Shown here piece after piece: positions 32,844-41,267 of a stretch of 64,000 nt of DNA. The DNA is from Micromonospora eburnea (GTDB lineage Bacteria; Actinomycetota; Actinomycetes; Mycobacteriales; Micromonosporaceae): contig NZ_FMHY01000002.1 of NCBI RefSeq assembly GCF_900090225.1, positions 4,898,001 to 4,962,000 on the forward strand, read 5' to 3'. A model generated the notes under the pieces. The model saw only the letters and a list, made by a program, of their open reading frames with translations, ran no database searches and was not told the origin of the DNA. Within the stretch, counting starts at the first letter, position 1. The number at the start of each line of letters is the position of its first letter. Both the position numbers and the translations under genes were made by a program.

Positions 32844-35753
32844 TCACCCCGCGGGGAAGTAGTTGCCGTAGTCGGCGTAGGCCATGGCGACGTCCGCCTG
32901 GGCCCAGAACCGGTGGTAGTTGAACGTCGGCGCGGCCCCACCCTTGAGGTACGCGTCGACCTTCGGCCAGTCCGGGTCGTTCTTGTAGAACGACCGGATG
33001 TCCAGGAAGCTCTTGCCCGCGGCGATGGCGTCGCCGTTGGGCATCTTGCCGGTCCATCCCGACGGGATGTAGAGGCCCTGGCCGTTGCTGGCGTTGTAGA
33101 CGTCGTCGAAGCGGTTGTAGTCCTCCCGCGTCTCCGGCCGCGAGACGCCCTTGGCGTCGGCGGCGGCGGAGAGCGCGTCGAGCAGCCCCTTCGCGGTGGT
33201 CTTGGCGGCGGTGTTGCCGGACTTGGCCGCGTACGCGATCAGGGTCCGGGCGTAGGCCGCGGCGACGCCGACGTCCTGGCCGCCCTTGGTCACCGTGACG
33301 TGCAGGTTGGTGTTCGGCTGCGGGTTGGTCGGGTTCCAGTTGGCCGGCTGGCCGGTCCACTGCAGATCCGACGGGATCGACCAGTTGGTGCCGAGCGTGG
33401 TGTTGGCGATGGCCCACGGCACCCACTTGTCCAGCAGCGCCTTGGCCTTGGTGTTGCCGGTCTGCAGGTACAGCTCGGCGATGCGCTGCATCGACCAGGC
33501 CTGCATGCCGAACCACTGGTTGGACGGCGGGTCCCGGTAGACCGGGGCGACGTCGTAGAACATGCCGTAGAAGGTGGCGGTGCCGGACGGCGGCTGGGAG
33601 TAGCTGCCGTCCCAGCTGTTGGTGGCACCGCCGGCGATGCCGCCCTCGGCCGACTGGAGCCAGGTGTAGAACTCCAGCTGCCGGTCGAAGCTCTTCTGCC
33701 AGTCGGAGACCGCGGTCGGCGACTGGGGCTTGAGCTCGGGGGTGTTGGTCATGGCCCAGGCCGCGAACGGGTTCTGGTAGCCGAAGTGGTTGTGGCTGGA
33801 GCCGATCCGCCACGACCAGTTCTGGCTGGTGTCGTACGCGCCACCCCAGGCGTAGTACCAGGAGAGCAGGTAGTGCGCCGAGTCGCGGCCGGAGCCGGCC
33901 GGGCAGGTGGTCGGGCCGACGCAGTTGCCGATCTTCTTGAAGTACTTGTCGAACAGCGAGTACCGCAGGTAGTCACCCATCTTGGCGGCCTTGGCCACGG
34001 TCGCCGCGACGTCGGCCTGCTTGCCCTGCGCCTTGGCCCAGGTCAGCGCCCAGTACGCGGCCTGCACGGCGCGGGCGTCGGCGTCCGGGGCGTTGGTGTA
34101 CTTCCACTGCTTGGCCGGGGCGTTGGACTCCTTGACGAACAGGTCGAGGTACCCGTACTGGCCGCCGTGCTTGAAGGTGTCACAGGTCGGCTGCGGCACG
34201 GTCTCCCACACCGACTCCTGCGGGCCCCGCTGGAAGGTGTTGATGTACGCCGGGCGGGTGGTGCCGTCGCCGCAGCGGCCGTAGCCGTACTTGTTGTCGA
34301 CGTCCAGCAGCCAGTGCATGCCGTAGATGTCGCCGGTGCCGTAGGTGGACTGCAGCTCGGAGCGGAGCGGGTCCTGGCCGACGGACACGTCCGGCTGCAA
34401 CTGCGACGGGTACTGGCTGGGCTGGTTGTACTCGGCCGCGTACTGGGCGGTGCCCGCGGCGCCGGCAGTCGGCTGGTCGGCGTGCGACGGAATGATGTAC
34501 TTCTCCATCACCGTCCAGGCGCTGTTGAACGGCGCCCAGTTCTGGGTGACGCGGCCGTACTGCGCCTCAAGCCAGATCCAGAAGCTGAACGCCTCCGAGG
34601 TGGTCTCGTGACCGTAGTCGGGGGCCTCGACGATGAGCGTCTCGATCGAGTGGTACGGCACGCCCTCCGGGCTGAAGTAGCCCGAGTTCTTGATCTTGTT
34701 GTACTGGTCGAGGAACTTCTTGATGTACTCGTTGTCCCCGCCCGGCACGTCGTTGTCGATCTCGGTGACGGTGACCGTCGCGGGACTGTAGCCGGTGGCG
34801 GAGGCGGTGATGGTCGCGGTGCCGCCGACGGTGTCGGCGTCCTCCGCCGCCGCGACGGTGACGGTGACCCCGGTGCTCCAGTTGGACGACGTCAGGGTCG
34901 TCGTGGTGGGTGAGACGGTGATGTCGGGGTCACCGCTACGCGTCAGGGTCACCGGCACGTTGGCGCTCGGTGCCGCGCTCAGCTTCAGGTTGAAGGTGGC
35001 GGTGCTGCCCTCGTTCACGCTCAGCGTGGACGGGGTGGCGACCAGGGCGGGCCCGGTGGCGGGGTTGACCGTGAAGGACTTCTCCGCCACGGCGCTGGCG
35101 TCGAGGTTGTCGTACGCCTTGGCCTGCACCGTGTAGCTGCCCGCCGGCAGGCTGTCCAGGGTGTACGCGTACGGGGCGGTGGTGTCGGTGTTGACCAGCA
35201 GGCCGTTGCGGTAGAACTCGACCTTGCTGATCGTCCCGTCCGGGTCGCTGGCGGTCGCGGTCAACGGCACGCTCGCCGGCGCCACGAACGGCCCGGCCGG
35301 CACGTCGAGGGCGACCGTCGGCGGCTTGTTGGCCGGGGTGCCGCCGTTGCAGGCGACCCCGTTGAGGGTGAACGAGGTGGGCTTCGGGTTGCTGCCGGAG
35401 TAGCTGCCGTTGAAGCCGATGTTGGTCGTGGCGCCGGTGCCGAGGCTGCCGTTCCACGACTCGTTGGTCGCGGTCACCTGGTTGCCGGACTGGCTCCACT
35501 TGGCCGACCAGCCCTGGCCCACGCGCTGGCTGCTGTTCGGGAAGGTGAACTTCAGCGTCCAGCCGTTGACCGGGTCACCCAGGTTCTTGATGTCGATGTT
35601 GGCGGTGAAGCCGTCGTTCCAGTCGTTGGTCACGTACGTCACGTCGCACGCGGGGGCGGCCTGCGCGGCGCCGGCCGGCAGGGCCACCCCGCCGATGGCG
35701 ACGGCGGTGGCGGCGAACATCGCCGTGCGGCGACGTCTGGCCATAAGTCTCAT
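32844..35753 (-). CDS. Secreted GH48 cellobiohydrolase with CBM2 and two accessory modules
   Basis: 969 residues from ATG 35751-35753, with GAGGAG 9 bases upstream. Order: signal peptide (1-33), CBM2 (34-134, with conserved NDWNDGFTANIDI and surface Trp residues and one Cys at each end), an Ig-like domain (about 142-232, PPTVALDVPAGPF), a Calx-beta domain (about 235-335, LSVNEGSTATFNLKLS and WSTGVTVTVAAAEDADT), then the GH48 catalytic domain (about 345-969). The HETTSEAFSFWIWLEA segment holds the glutamate taken as the general acid in this family. GH48 is the processive, reducing-end exocellulase central to actinobacterial cellulose use. Two CebR-like sites lie upstream. The inserted Calx-beta module is less usual than FN3. 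Confidence 0.95.
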   Translation of the reverse strand: MRLMARRRRTAMFAATAVAIGGVALPAGAAQAAPACDVTYVTNDWNDGFTANIDIKNLGDPVNGWTLKFTFPNSSQRVGQGWSAKWSQSGNQVTATNESWNGSLGTGATTNIGFNGSYSGSNPKPTSFTLNGVACNGGTPANKPPTVALDVPAGPFVAPASVPLTATASDPDGTISKVEFYRNGLLVNTDTTAPYAYTLDSLPAGSYTVQAKAYDNLDASAVAEKSFTVNPATGPALVATPSTLSVNEGSTATFNLKLSAAPSANVPVTLTRSGDPDITVSPTTTTLTSSNWSTGVTVTVAAAEDADTVGGTATITASATGYSPATVTVTEIDNDVPGGDNEYIKKFLDQYNKIKNSGYFSPEGVPYHSIETLIVEAPDYGHETTSEAFSFWIWLEAQYGRVTQNWAPFNSAWTVMEKYIIPSHADQPTAGAAGTAQYAAEYNQPSQYPSQLQPDVSVGQDPLRSELQSTYGTGDIYGMHWLLDVDNKYGYGRCGDGTTRPAYINTFQRGPQESVWETVPQPTCDTFKHGGQYGYLDLFVKESNAPAKQWKYTNAPDADARAVQAAYWALTWAKAQGKQADVAATVAKAAKMGDYLRYSLFDKYFKKIGNCVGPTTCPAGSGRDSAHYLLSWYYAWGGAYDTSQNWSWRIGSSHNHFGYQNPFAAWAMTNTPELKPQSPTAVSDWQKSFDRQLEFYTWLQSAEGGIAGGATNSWDGSYSQPPSGTATFYGMFYDVAPVYRDPPSNQWFGMQAWSMQRIAELYLQTGNTKAKALLDKWVPWAIANTTLGTNWSIPSDLQWTGQPANWNPTNPQPNTNLHVTVTKGGQDVGVAAAYARTLIAYAAKSGNTAAKTTAKGLLDALSAAADAKGVSRPETREDYNRFDDVYNASNGQGLYIPSGWTGKMPNGDAIAAGKSFLDIRSFYKNDPDWPKVDAYLKGGAAPTFNYHRFWAQADVAMAYADYGNYFPAG

Positions 35754-35972
35754 GCGCGGTGTCTCCTCGGACCGGGCCGGGGCCGGTAGGGCCCCGGCGG
35801 GGCGCCTCCACGCGTCGACGGGGGGTGACACGGGGGGACGGAAGCGCCCGGGAAGGTGGTCGACCCGGTCATGCCGGGCCGCGGGCGCCGCACCGGGAGT
35901 CCCGGGTGCCCTCGGCGGCCCAACGCTCGCGCGTGCGTGGCTCCGTGTCGCGGTTGATTGGAGAGTTTGCCA

Positions 35973-35986
35973 TGGAAGCGCTCCCA
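35973..35986. promoter_or_regulatory. CebR-like operator upstream of GH48
   Basis: TGGAAGCGCTCCCA is one mismatch from the CebR consensus palindrome TGGGAGCGCTCCCA. It lies 220 bases upstream of the GH48 start. Established role: CebR represses cellulase genes and is released by cellobiose or cellotriose. Confidence 0.85.
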
Positions 35987-36082
35987 CCACAACGGGCAAG
36001 ACACTTAGCCACGTCCATGTTTCGATCTCGTTTAGGGGCTTTCACAAACCGGTGACGGGCGTTACAGTCGCAGCATCGCCGA

Positions 36083-36096
36083 TGGGAGCGCTTCCA
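36083..36096. promoter_or_regulatory. Second CebR-like operator upstream of GH48
   Basis: TGGGAGCGCTTCCA, again one mismatch from the CebR consensus and the exact complement of the site 110 bases away. The spacing is about ten helical turns, so looping between two bound LacI-type dimers is possible. Confidence 0.85.
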
Positions 36097-36308
36097 TCGA
36101 CGGAGATGCAAGTCCGAGATCGTCGGGAACCTCGTGTGCCCGGCGCACCAGCCCAAGAGGCTGACGACGGGCCAGCCCGGACACCGTCGTCAGCCATCAC
36201 CCACCGGCATGGAGGGAGGTGGAACCAGAGCCACTCGCGTGGCCCGGCTCCCGCGCGACACGCACGTCAGGACGCCAATTCCGACTCGTGCGTGTGTGCA
36301 CCATTCGT

Positions 36309-36415
36309 GGGGACGGGGGTTGCCCTCCCCCGTCCCCACACACTAAACCCCCATTGTTGACGGGAAAAGAGGCCGACGGGACAGGCGCGACACGCCGCCC
36401 GGTCGGCCTCCTTTC
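36309..36415. terminator. Two hairpins in the cellulase intergenic region
   Basis: GGGGACGGGGG/CCCCCGTCCCC (36309-36337) and GAGGCCGAC/GTCGGCCTC (36369-36410, flanked by AAAA on one side and CTTTC on the other) lie between the divergent GH48 and GH1 promoters. No gene ends here, so they may insulate the two promoters or mark a lost gene. The rest of 36,000-36,550 shows no coding sequence. Confidence 0.45.
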
Positions 36416-36555
36416 GCTATTCTGCCCGCCTCACCGCTCAGCTCCGCACCCCGAGCGACACCCACCCATCTACCACGGCCGCCCGCCCCGATCCGGCCCC
36501 GCAACCTGCCCGCGGGTCCGTCCACGGAGGGCGGCCGGCCACGCCTGACCTATGC

Positions 36556-36569
36556 TGGGAGCGCTCCCG
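36556..36569. promoter_or_regulatory. CebR-like operator overlapping the GH1 promoter
   Basis: TGGGAGCGCTCCCG matches the CebR consensus except for the last base. A TATGCT -10-like box ends in its first base, so binding would block RNA polymerase. It is 38 bases upstream of the beta-glucosidase ATG. Confidence 0.87.
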
Positions 36570-36606
36570 GCCCCCAGGGTGGCCAGTCATACCGAGGAGA
36601 ACCTCC

Positions 36607-38097
36607 ATGTCGCTACTGACCCGACGGCGCCTGCTCCGCCGCGCCGCCCTCTCCGCGACCGCCGCCGGCGCGGCCCGTGCCGGGCTCGCCGGCGCCGCCG
36701 CGGCCGGGACCGCCGCGTCCACCACCGCCCTCGTCGCCGGCTGCGACGCCACGCCCGACACCGATGCCGCCCGGCGCGGCTCGCTGCGCTTCCCGACCGG
36801 CTTCGGCTGGGGCGCCGCCACCTCCGCGTACCAGATCGAAGGCGCGGCCAAAGAGGACGGACGTGGCGCATCCGTCTGGGACACCTTCAGCCACACCCCG
36901 GGACGCACCCGCAACGGCGACACCGGCGACGTGGCCGCCGACCACTACCACCGGTACGCCGAGGACCTCGACCTCATGCGCGACCTGGGGCTGCGCAGCT
37001 ACCGGTTCTCCATCTCCTGGTCCCGCATCCAGGCCGACGGGTCCGGCCGGCCCAACCAGCGCGGCCTCGACTTCTACCGCCGCCTCGTCGCCGGCCTGCA
37101 CGAGCGCGACATCGCCCCGATGGCCACCCTGTTCCACTGGGACCTCCCCCAGGCGCTCCAGGACGCCGGCGGCTGGGAGAACCGGGACACCGCCGAGCGC
37201 TTCGCCGAGTACGCCGACATCGTCTTCCGCGCCCTCGGTGACCAGGTGCCCGTCTGGCTGACCATCAACGAGCCCAAGACCGTCGTGCAGAACGGTTACA
37301 TCTGGGGCCACCACGCGCCCGGAAAGCAGGACCCCGCCGCCGCCTACCTGGTCGCCCACCACCTCCAGCTCGCCCACGGCCTCGCCGTACGCGCGCTGCG
37401 CGCCACCGGCGCCAAGACCCGGATCGGCCCCGCGCTCAACCTGCACCCCTGCTACCCCGCCGACGACACCGCCGAGGCCGCCACGGCGACCCGCCTCTAC
37501 GACGGCTACGAGAACCGGCTCTACCTGGACTCCATCCTCAAGGGCGCCTACCCGGAGGACGTGCTGGCCGACCTCGGCCCGGACAGCCGGATGGTCCGCG
37601 GCATCCACGACGGCGACCTGAAGATCATTTCCAGCCCGGTCGACCTGGTCGCCGTGCAGTACTACACGCCCATCTACGTCACCGGACAGGGCGACACGGT
37701 CAGCAGGTGGCCCACCTCGGAGGCGAGCTGGCAGCAGATCTACCCCGACGGGATGTACGACATCCTCACCCGGGTCACCCGCGACTACGGCCCGGTCCCG
37801 CTCACCATCACCGAGAACGGGCTGCCCTGCCCGGACACCCTCGCCGCGGACGGCACCGTCGACGACGCCGGCCGGATCGACTTCCTCCGCGACCACTTCG
37901 CCGCCGCCCACCGGGCGATCAGCGATGGCGTGCCGCTGGAGAGCTACCACGTCTGGTCGCTGCTGGACAACTTCGAGTGGGCCGAAGGGTTCGACCAGCG
38001 CTGGGGCCTGGTCTACGTGGACTACGCCACGCAGCGCCGGGTACTCAAGCGCAGCGCCCACTGGTACCGCACCGTCATCCGAGACAACGGACTGTAG
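36607..38097 (+). CDS. bglC-like: GH1 beta-glucosidase with Tat/lipoprotein signal
   Basis: 496 residues. The GH1 barrel begins near residue 58 (LRFPTGFGWGAATSAYQIEG). Acid/base Glu222 lies in TINEPKT and nucleophile Glu403 in ITENGL; SWSRIQ, YYTPIYV and LLDNFEWAEGF are also family motifs. Unlike cytoplasmic homologues, it has an N-terminal extension with a twin-arginine stretch (TRRRLLRRAAL), an Ala-rich hydrophobic part and a lipobox ending at Cys46 (ALVAGC). This predicts Tat export and lipid anchoring on the cell surface. It would hydrolyse cellobiose made by the neighbouring GH48. A CebR box overlaps its promoter. GAGGAG lies 8 bases before the ATG. Confidence 0.93.
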   Translation: MSLLTRRRLLRRAALSATAAGAARAGLAGAAAAGTAASTTALVAGCDATPDTDAARRGSLRFPTGFGWGAATSAYQIEGAAKEDGRGASVWDTFSHTPGRTRNGDTGDVAADHYHRYAEDLDLMRDLGLRSYRFSISWSRIQADGSGRPNQRGLDFYRRLVAGLHERDIAPMATLFHWDLPQALQDAGGWENRDTAERFAEYADIVFRALGDQVPVWLTINEPKTVVQNGYIWGHHAPGKQDPAAAYLVAHHLQLAHGLAVRALRATGAKTRIGPALNLHPCYPADDTAEAATATRLYDGYENRLYLDSILKGAYPEDVLADLGPDSRMVRGIHDGDLKIISSPVDLVAVQYYTPIYVTGQGDTVSRWPTSEASWQQIYPDGMYDILTRVTRDYGPVPLTITENGLPCPDTLAADGTVDDAGRIDFLRDHFAAAHRAISDGVPLESYHVWSLLDNFEWAEGFDQRWGLVYVDYATQRRVLKRSAHWYRTVIRDNGL

Positions 38098-38106
38098 GTC
38101 GTCCGC

Positions 38107-38142
38107 GGCCCGGCCGAGGCACCGCACGCCGACGGCCGGGCC
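38107..38142. terminator. Terminator between GH1 and conservon genes
   Basis: GGCCCGGCCG pairs with CGGCCGGGCC around a 16-base loop, 9 bases after the GH1 stop and just before the convergent roadblock gene. Confidence 0.65.
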
Positions 38143-38150
38143 GTCCCCGC

Positions 38151-38576
38151 TCAGCGGGGCAGCGCCTGCTGAAGCTCCGCCCGCAGCGCCGGGGTGAGCA
38201 TCTCCCCCGCCTGCTTGGCCAGCCGCGCCATCTCGTAGCCGACCACACCGATGTCGGCGTCCATGCCGGCCAGCGTCGCCAGGATCGAACCGTCCCGGAT
38301 CTGCATCACCAGGAAGTAGCCGCGGCCCATCTCCACCACGGTCTGCTTCACCACGTCCCCGTCGAACATCTGCGCCGCGCCGGCGGTGATGCTCATCAGA
38401 CCCGAGGTCACCGCGGCGAGCTTGTCCGCGTGGTCCCGGGGCAGGTGCGCGGAGATCGCCACCAGCAGCCCGTCGGAGGACACCACCACCGCGTGCGCCA
38501 CCCCCGGAACCCGCTCCGCGAACGCGTTCACCAGCCAGCTCAGGTCACGGGCCTCCTGGCTCAACGTCGTCGTCAC
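38151..38576 (-). CDS. cvnB: Roadblock/LC7 domain protein (conservon CvnB type)
   Basis: 141 residues with the roadblock fold: LSWLVNAFAERVPGVAHAVV, SSDGLLVAIS, LAAVTSGLMSITAGAAQMF, and a final helix. In actinobacterial conservons, CvnB is the roadblock partner encoded between the CvnA kinase and the DUF742 CvnC, and is thought to act on the CvnD GTPase. Here it overlaps the upstream kinase (4 bases), but neither a DUF742 gene nor a CvnD GTPase follows; the next gene is the convergent GH1. It is therefore a reduced conservon. Confidence 0.9.
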   Translation of the reverse strand: MTTTLSQEARDLSWLVNAFAERVPGVAHAVVVSSDGLLVAISAHLPRDHADKLAAVTSGLMSITAGAAQMFDGDVVKQTVVEMGRGYFLVMQIRDGSILATLAGMDADIGVVGYEMARLAKQAGEMLTPALRAELQQALPR

Positions 38577-41161
38577 TGTTGTTCTCTCCCTTCGCCGGGT
38601 ACGCCGGTGGACGGCATGGTCATCCCGGTGGTCTCCTCGGCCTCAGCCTGCCGCACTCCACTGTAGAAGCGGGCGAGCATGCCGCCGACCGCGTCCGGGT
38701 CCGGGTCGTGGCGTGGGACCGGCGCGGCCGGGCGGGCCGGCTGGGTGAGCGCGGTCAGCTGGGCCATCGGCACCCGTACCGGAAGCCCCCGCTCGTTGGT
38801 TCCCGCCGTGATCGGCGTCGCGGCCGGCGGCGGGGTCACCCCGCGCGCCGCCGACGACGGGCCCTGGCGGCTGAACCAGCCCCCACCGCCGGCGGGTGCC
38901 CCGGCCGATGGCGACAGCACGTCCTCGGCGCGGACCGGCACCGAACGGGCCTGCCGCGGCACCGCGGGCGCGGGCCCGACCGCCGAGCCCGCCGCCGGCG
39001 CCTCCGGCCGACGGCCCGCCACCGGCAGTTCGCCCCCCGCCGGCGCGGGCAACCGCCCGACCAGCGGCGCTCCGGCCCCGGGCGGCGCGCTCAGCCGCCC
39101 GGCCGCCGCCGCAGCGACCTGCGAGGCCAGCAGCCGCGACGAGACCGGCGGGTCCAGTTCGACCGCCGGCGCCGCAGCCAGCAGCGCGGCGGGCAGCCGG
39201 ACCCGGGCGGTCAGGCCCTCACGGCCGCCCCGCAACCGCACCTCGACCCCGTGCCGGGCACCCAGGTGGCTGACCACGAACAGGCCCATCCGCTCGGACG
39301 CCGCCACGTCGGCCGCCGGCGGCCGGGCCAGCACCGCGTTCGCCTCCGCCAATGCGTCCGGGCTCATCCCGAGCCCCTGGTCGACGATCTCCACCAGGGC
39401 GCCCGTCCCGTCGGCCCCCGCCCTGACCCGCACCACCGTGTCCGGGCGGGAGAAGGCGGTGGCGTTCTCCAACAGCTCCGCGAACAGGTGCACCAGGTCG
39501 GCTACCGCGTGCCCGACGACATGCACCTCACCGCCGGACTCGTGGCGGACCCGCTGGTACTGCTCGATCTCGGCGCTGGCCGCGAGCAGCACCGCGCCCA
39601 GGCCGACCGGCCGGTGCCACCGCCGGCTGGACTCCGTGCCGGCCAGCACCAGCAGGCTCTCGTCGTTACGCCGCATCCGGGCCGCGAGGTGATCGAGCCG
39701 GAACAGGTTCTCCAGCTGTTCCGGGTCGCTCTCCTCGCGTTCCAGCTCGTCCAGCAGCTCCAACTGCCGCTCGACCAGCACCTGGCTGCGCCGGGCCAGG
39801 TTGACGAACATGGCGTTGACGTTGCGCCGCATCAGCGCCTGCTCGACCGCGACGTCCACGGCGCTGCGGTGCACCGCCACGAACGCCTCCGCCAGCTCGC
39901 CGAGCTCGTCACGGGTCCGGACCACCGCCGGCGGCACCTCGATCGCCCCCACCGGGCGGTCCAGCACCCGCAGCCGCTCCAGGGTGTGCGGCAGGTCGAC
40001 CTGCGCGATCCGCAACGCCTGGCCGCGCAGCAGCCGGATCGAACGGGCGACGGAACGGCCGACGAGCAGCGAGATCAGCACCGCGACGAGCAGCACCGCC
40101 ACGATGCCGCCGACCACCAGCAGGGTGTTCCGCAGCTGTCGGGCACTGGCCTCGTCGGCCCGGCGTACGGCGTCGTCGAGCACCTCGCTCTCCAGCTGGC
40201 GCAACAGCTCGTGCCGCTGCTCGCTGGCCGCCCACCACTGCGGCGCGGGCAACACCGCCGGCTTGCCCGTGGCGGTGGGCAGCGTCCGCTCCTCCAGCGC
40301 GGCGGCCGACCCGAACGCCGGCAGCCGCGAGATCTGGTCGTAGCGGTCGACCTGACTGGCGGTCGCGGTGGCCCGGAACGCGCCCAACGCGGTGAGCTGC
40401 TGCGCCCGCAGGTCGGTCAGGGTGGCCTGGTCGTCGACCTCGTACCGGCCGGCGCGGGCCGCCGCGTACAACTCGGCCCGGATCCGGGAGGAGAACTCCT
40501 TGACCCGGGACAGGTGCACGTTCCGCAGCACCGCGTCGGTGAGGGCCCGCTGACCGTCGCCGGGTGACGGCTGGGCCAGCAGGTTGAGCAGGGTGGTGAT
40601 GGCCCGGTGGTAGTTGCTCACGATGGTGTCGCTGCTGAGCACCGCCGGCGGAATCGCCGAACGGATGTAGACGACCTGCTCGTACGCCTCCAGAACCTGC
40701 GCGTACGAGACCCGCCAGGCGGCGTCGGCGTCGGCGAGCGGCTCGGCCGCCGTACGCAGCTCGGCCACCGCCTGATCGGTGGCGGCCTGCAACGGCTTCA
40801 GCGTCGCGACCGCCGCGTCGCGGTCGGCGCTGCCGCCCGACCGGCGCAGCGCGGCCAGCTCCCCGGCGGAGCGGTCCCGCTCCTGCTGCAACCGGTCCAC
40901 CACCGCGGTGATCTGCCGGCCGATGCCGACCTGCCTGGCGAAGTCGTTCAACGCGTTCGTCTGCCCCACCAGCCCCCGGGCCTGCACCCCGGCCAGCACC
41001 AGGAACGCCAGCGACGGGATGACCAGCACGGTGGCGAGCTTGGTGCCCATCCGCCAGTCCCGCAGCCGCAGAACCGAGCGCCGCCGGTGCGGCACCACCC
41101 GATCGCCGGAACGGCGCGGTCGCCCGCCCGCCACGCGAGCCGGGTCGGGACCTGCCCCCAC
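38573..41161 (-). CDS. cvnA: Conservon sensor kinase with nitrate/nitrite-sensing-type domain (CvnA)
   Basis: 862 residues. GTG 41159-41161 was chosen because AGGAGG stands 7 bases upstream; longer starts exist. N-terminal helix (about 40-62), an all-helical NIT-like sensor outside (70-350) with VDRLQQERDRSAGELAAL, a second helix (about 355-380), HAMP-like part, then LFRLDHLAARMRRNDESLLV and an atypical HATPase domain (HLFAELLENATAFS, IVDQGLGMS, MGLFVVSHLGARHG). The last 220 residues are Pro/Ala-rich and disordered. This is the CvnA architecture. It transmits signals to the roadblock protein encoded downstream. Confidence 0.9.
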   Translation of the reverse strand: MGAGPDPARVAGGRPRRSGDRVVPHRRRSVLRLRDWRMGTKLATVLVIPSLAFLVLAGVQARGLVGQTNALNDFARQVGIGRQITAVVDRLQQERDRSAGELAALRRSGGSADRDAAVATLKPLQAATDQAVAELRTAAEPLADADAAWRVSYAQVLEAYEQVVYIRSAIPPAVLSSDTIVSNYHRAITTLLNLLAQPSPGDGQRALTDAVLRNVHLSRVKEFSSRIRAELYAAARAGRYEVDDQATLTDLRAQQLTALGAFRATATASQVDRYDQISRLPAFGSAAALEERTLPTATGKPAVLPAPQWWAASEQRHELLRQLESEVLDDAVRRADEASARQLRNTLLVVGGIVAVLLVAVLISLLVGRSVARSIRLLRGQALRIAQVDLPHTLERLRVLDRPVGAIEVPPAVVRTRDELGELAEAFVAVHRSAVDVAVEQALMRRNVNAMFVNLARRSQVLVERQLELLDELEREESDPEQLENLFRLDHLAARMRRNDESLLVLAGTESSRRWHRPVGLGAVLLAASAEIEQYQRVRHESGGEVHVVGHAVADLVHLFAELLENATAFSRPDTVVRVRAGADGTGALVEIVDQGLGMSPDALAEANAVLARPPAADVAASERMGLFVVSHLGARHGVEVRLRGGREGLTARVRLPAALLAAAPAVELDPPVSSRLLASQVAAAAAGRLSAPPGAGAPLVGRLPAPAGGELPVAGRRPEAPAAGSAVGPAPAVPRQARSVPVRAEDVLSPSAGAPAGGGGWFSRQGPSSAARGVTPPPAATPITAGTNERGLPVRVPMAQLTALTQPARPAAPVPRHDPDPDAVGGMLARFYSGVRQAEAEETTGMTMPSTGVPGEGREQQ

Positions 41162-41267
41162 GCGAACGCCTCCTCGGTCCCTCGACTCCGCCACGGCGGT
41201 GGCGCAGTCCATCCAACCAGGCCGGTGGACGGTGTCAACGGGCCGACCGGTCGCGCGACCAGGAAGG

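Noticed and set aside
36613..38127. 504-codon minus-strand ORF opposite the GH1 gene
   Set aside because: Val/Gly/Asp-rich shadow with no family features.
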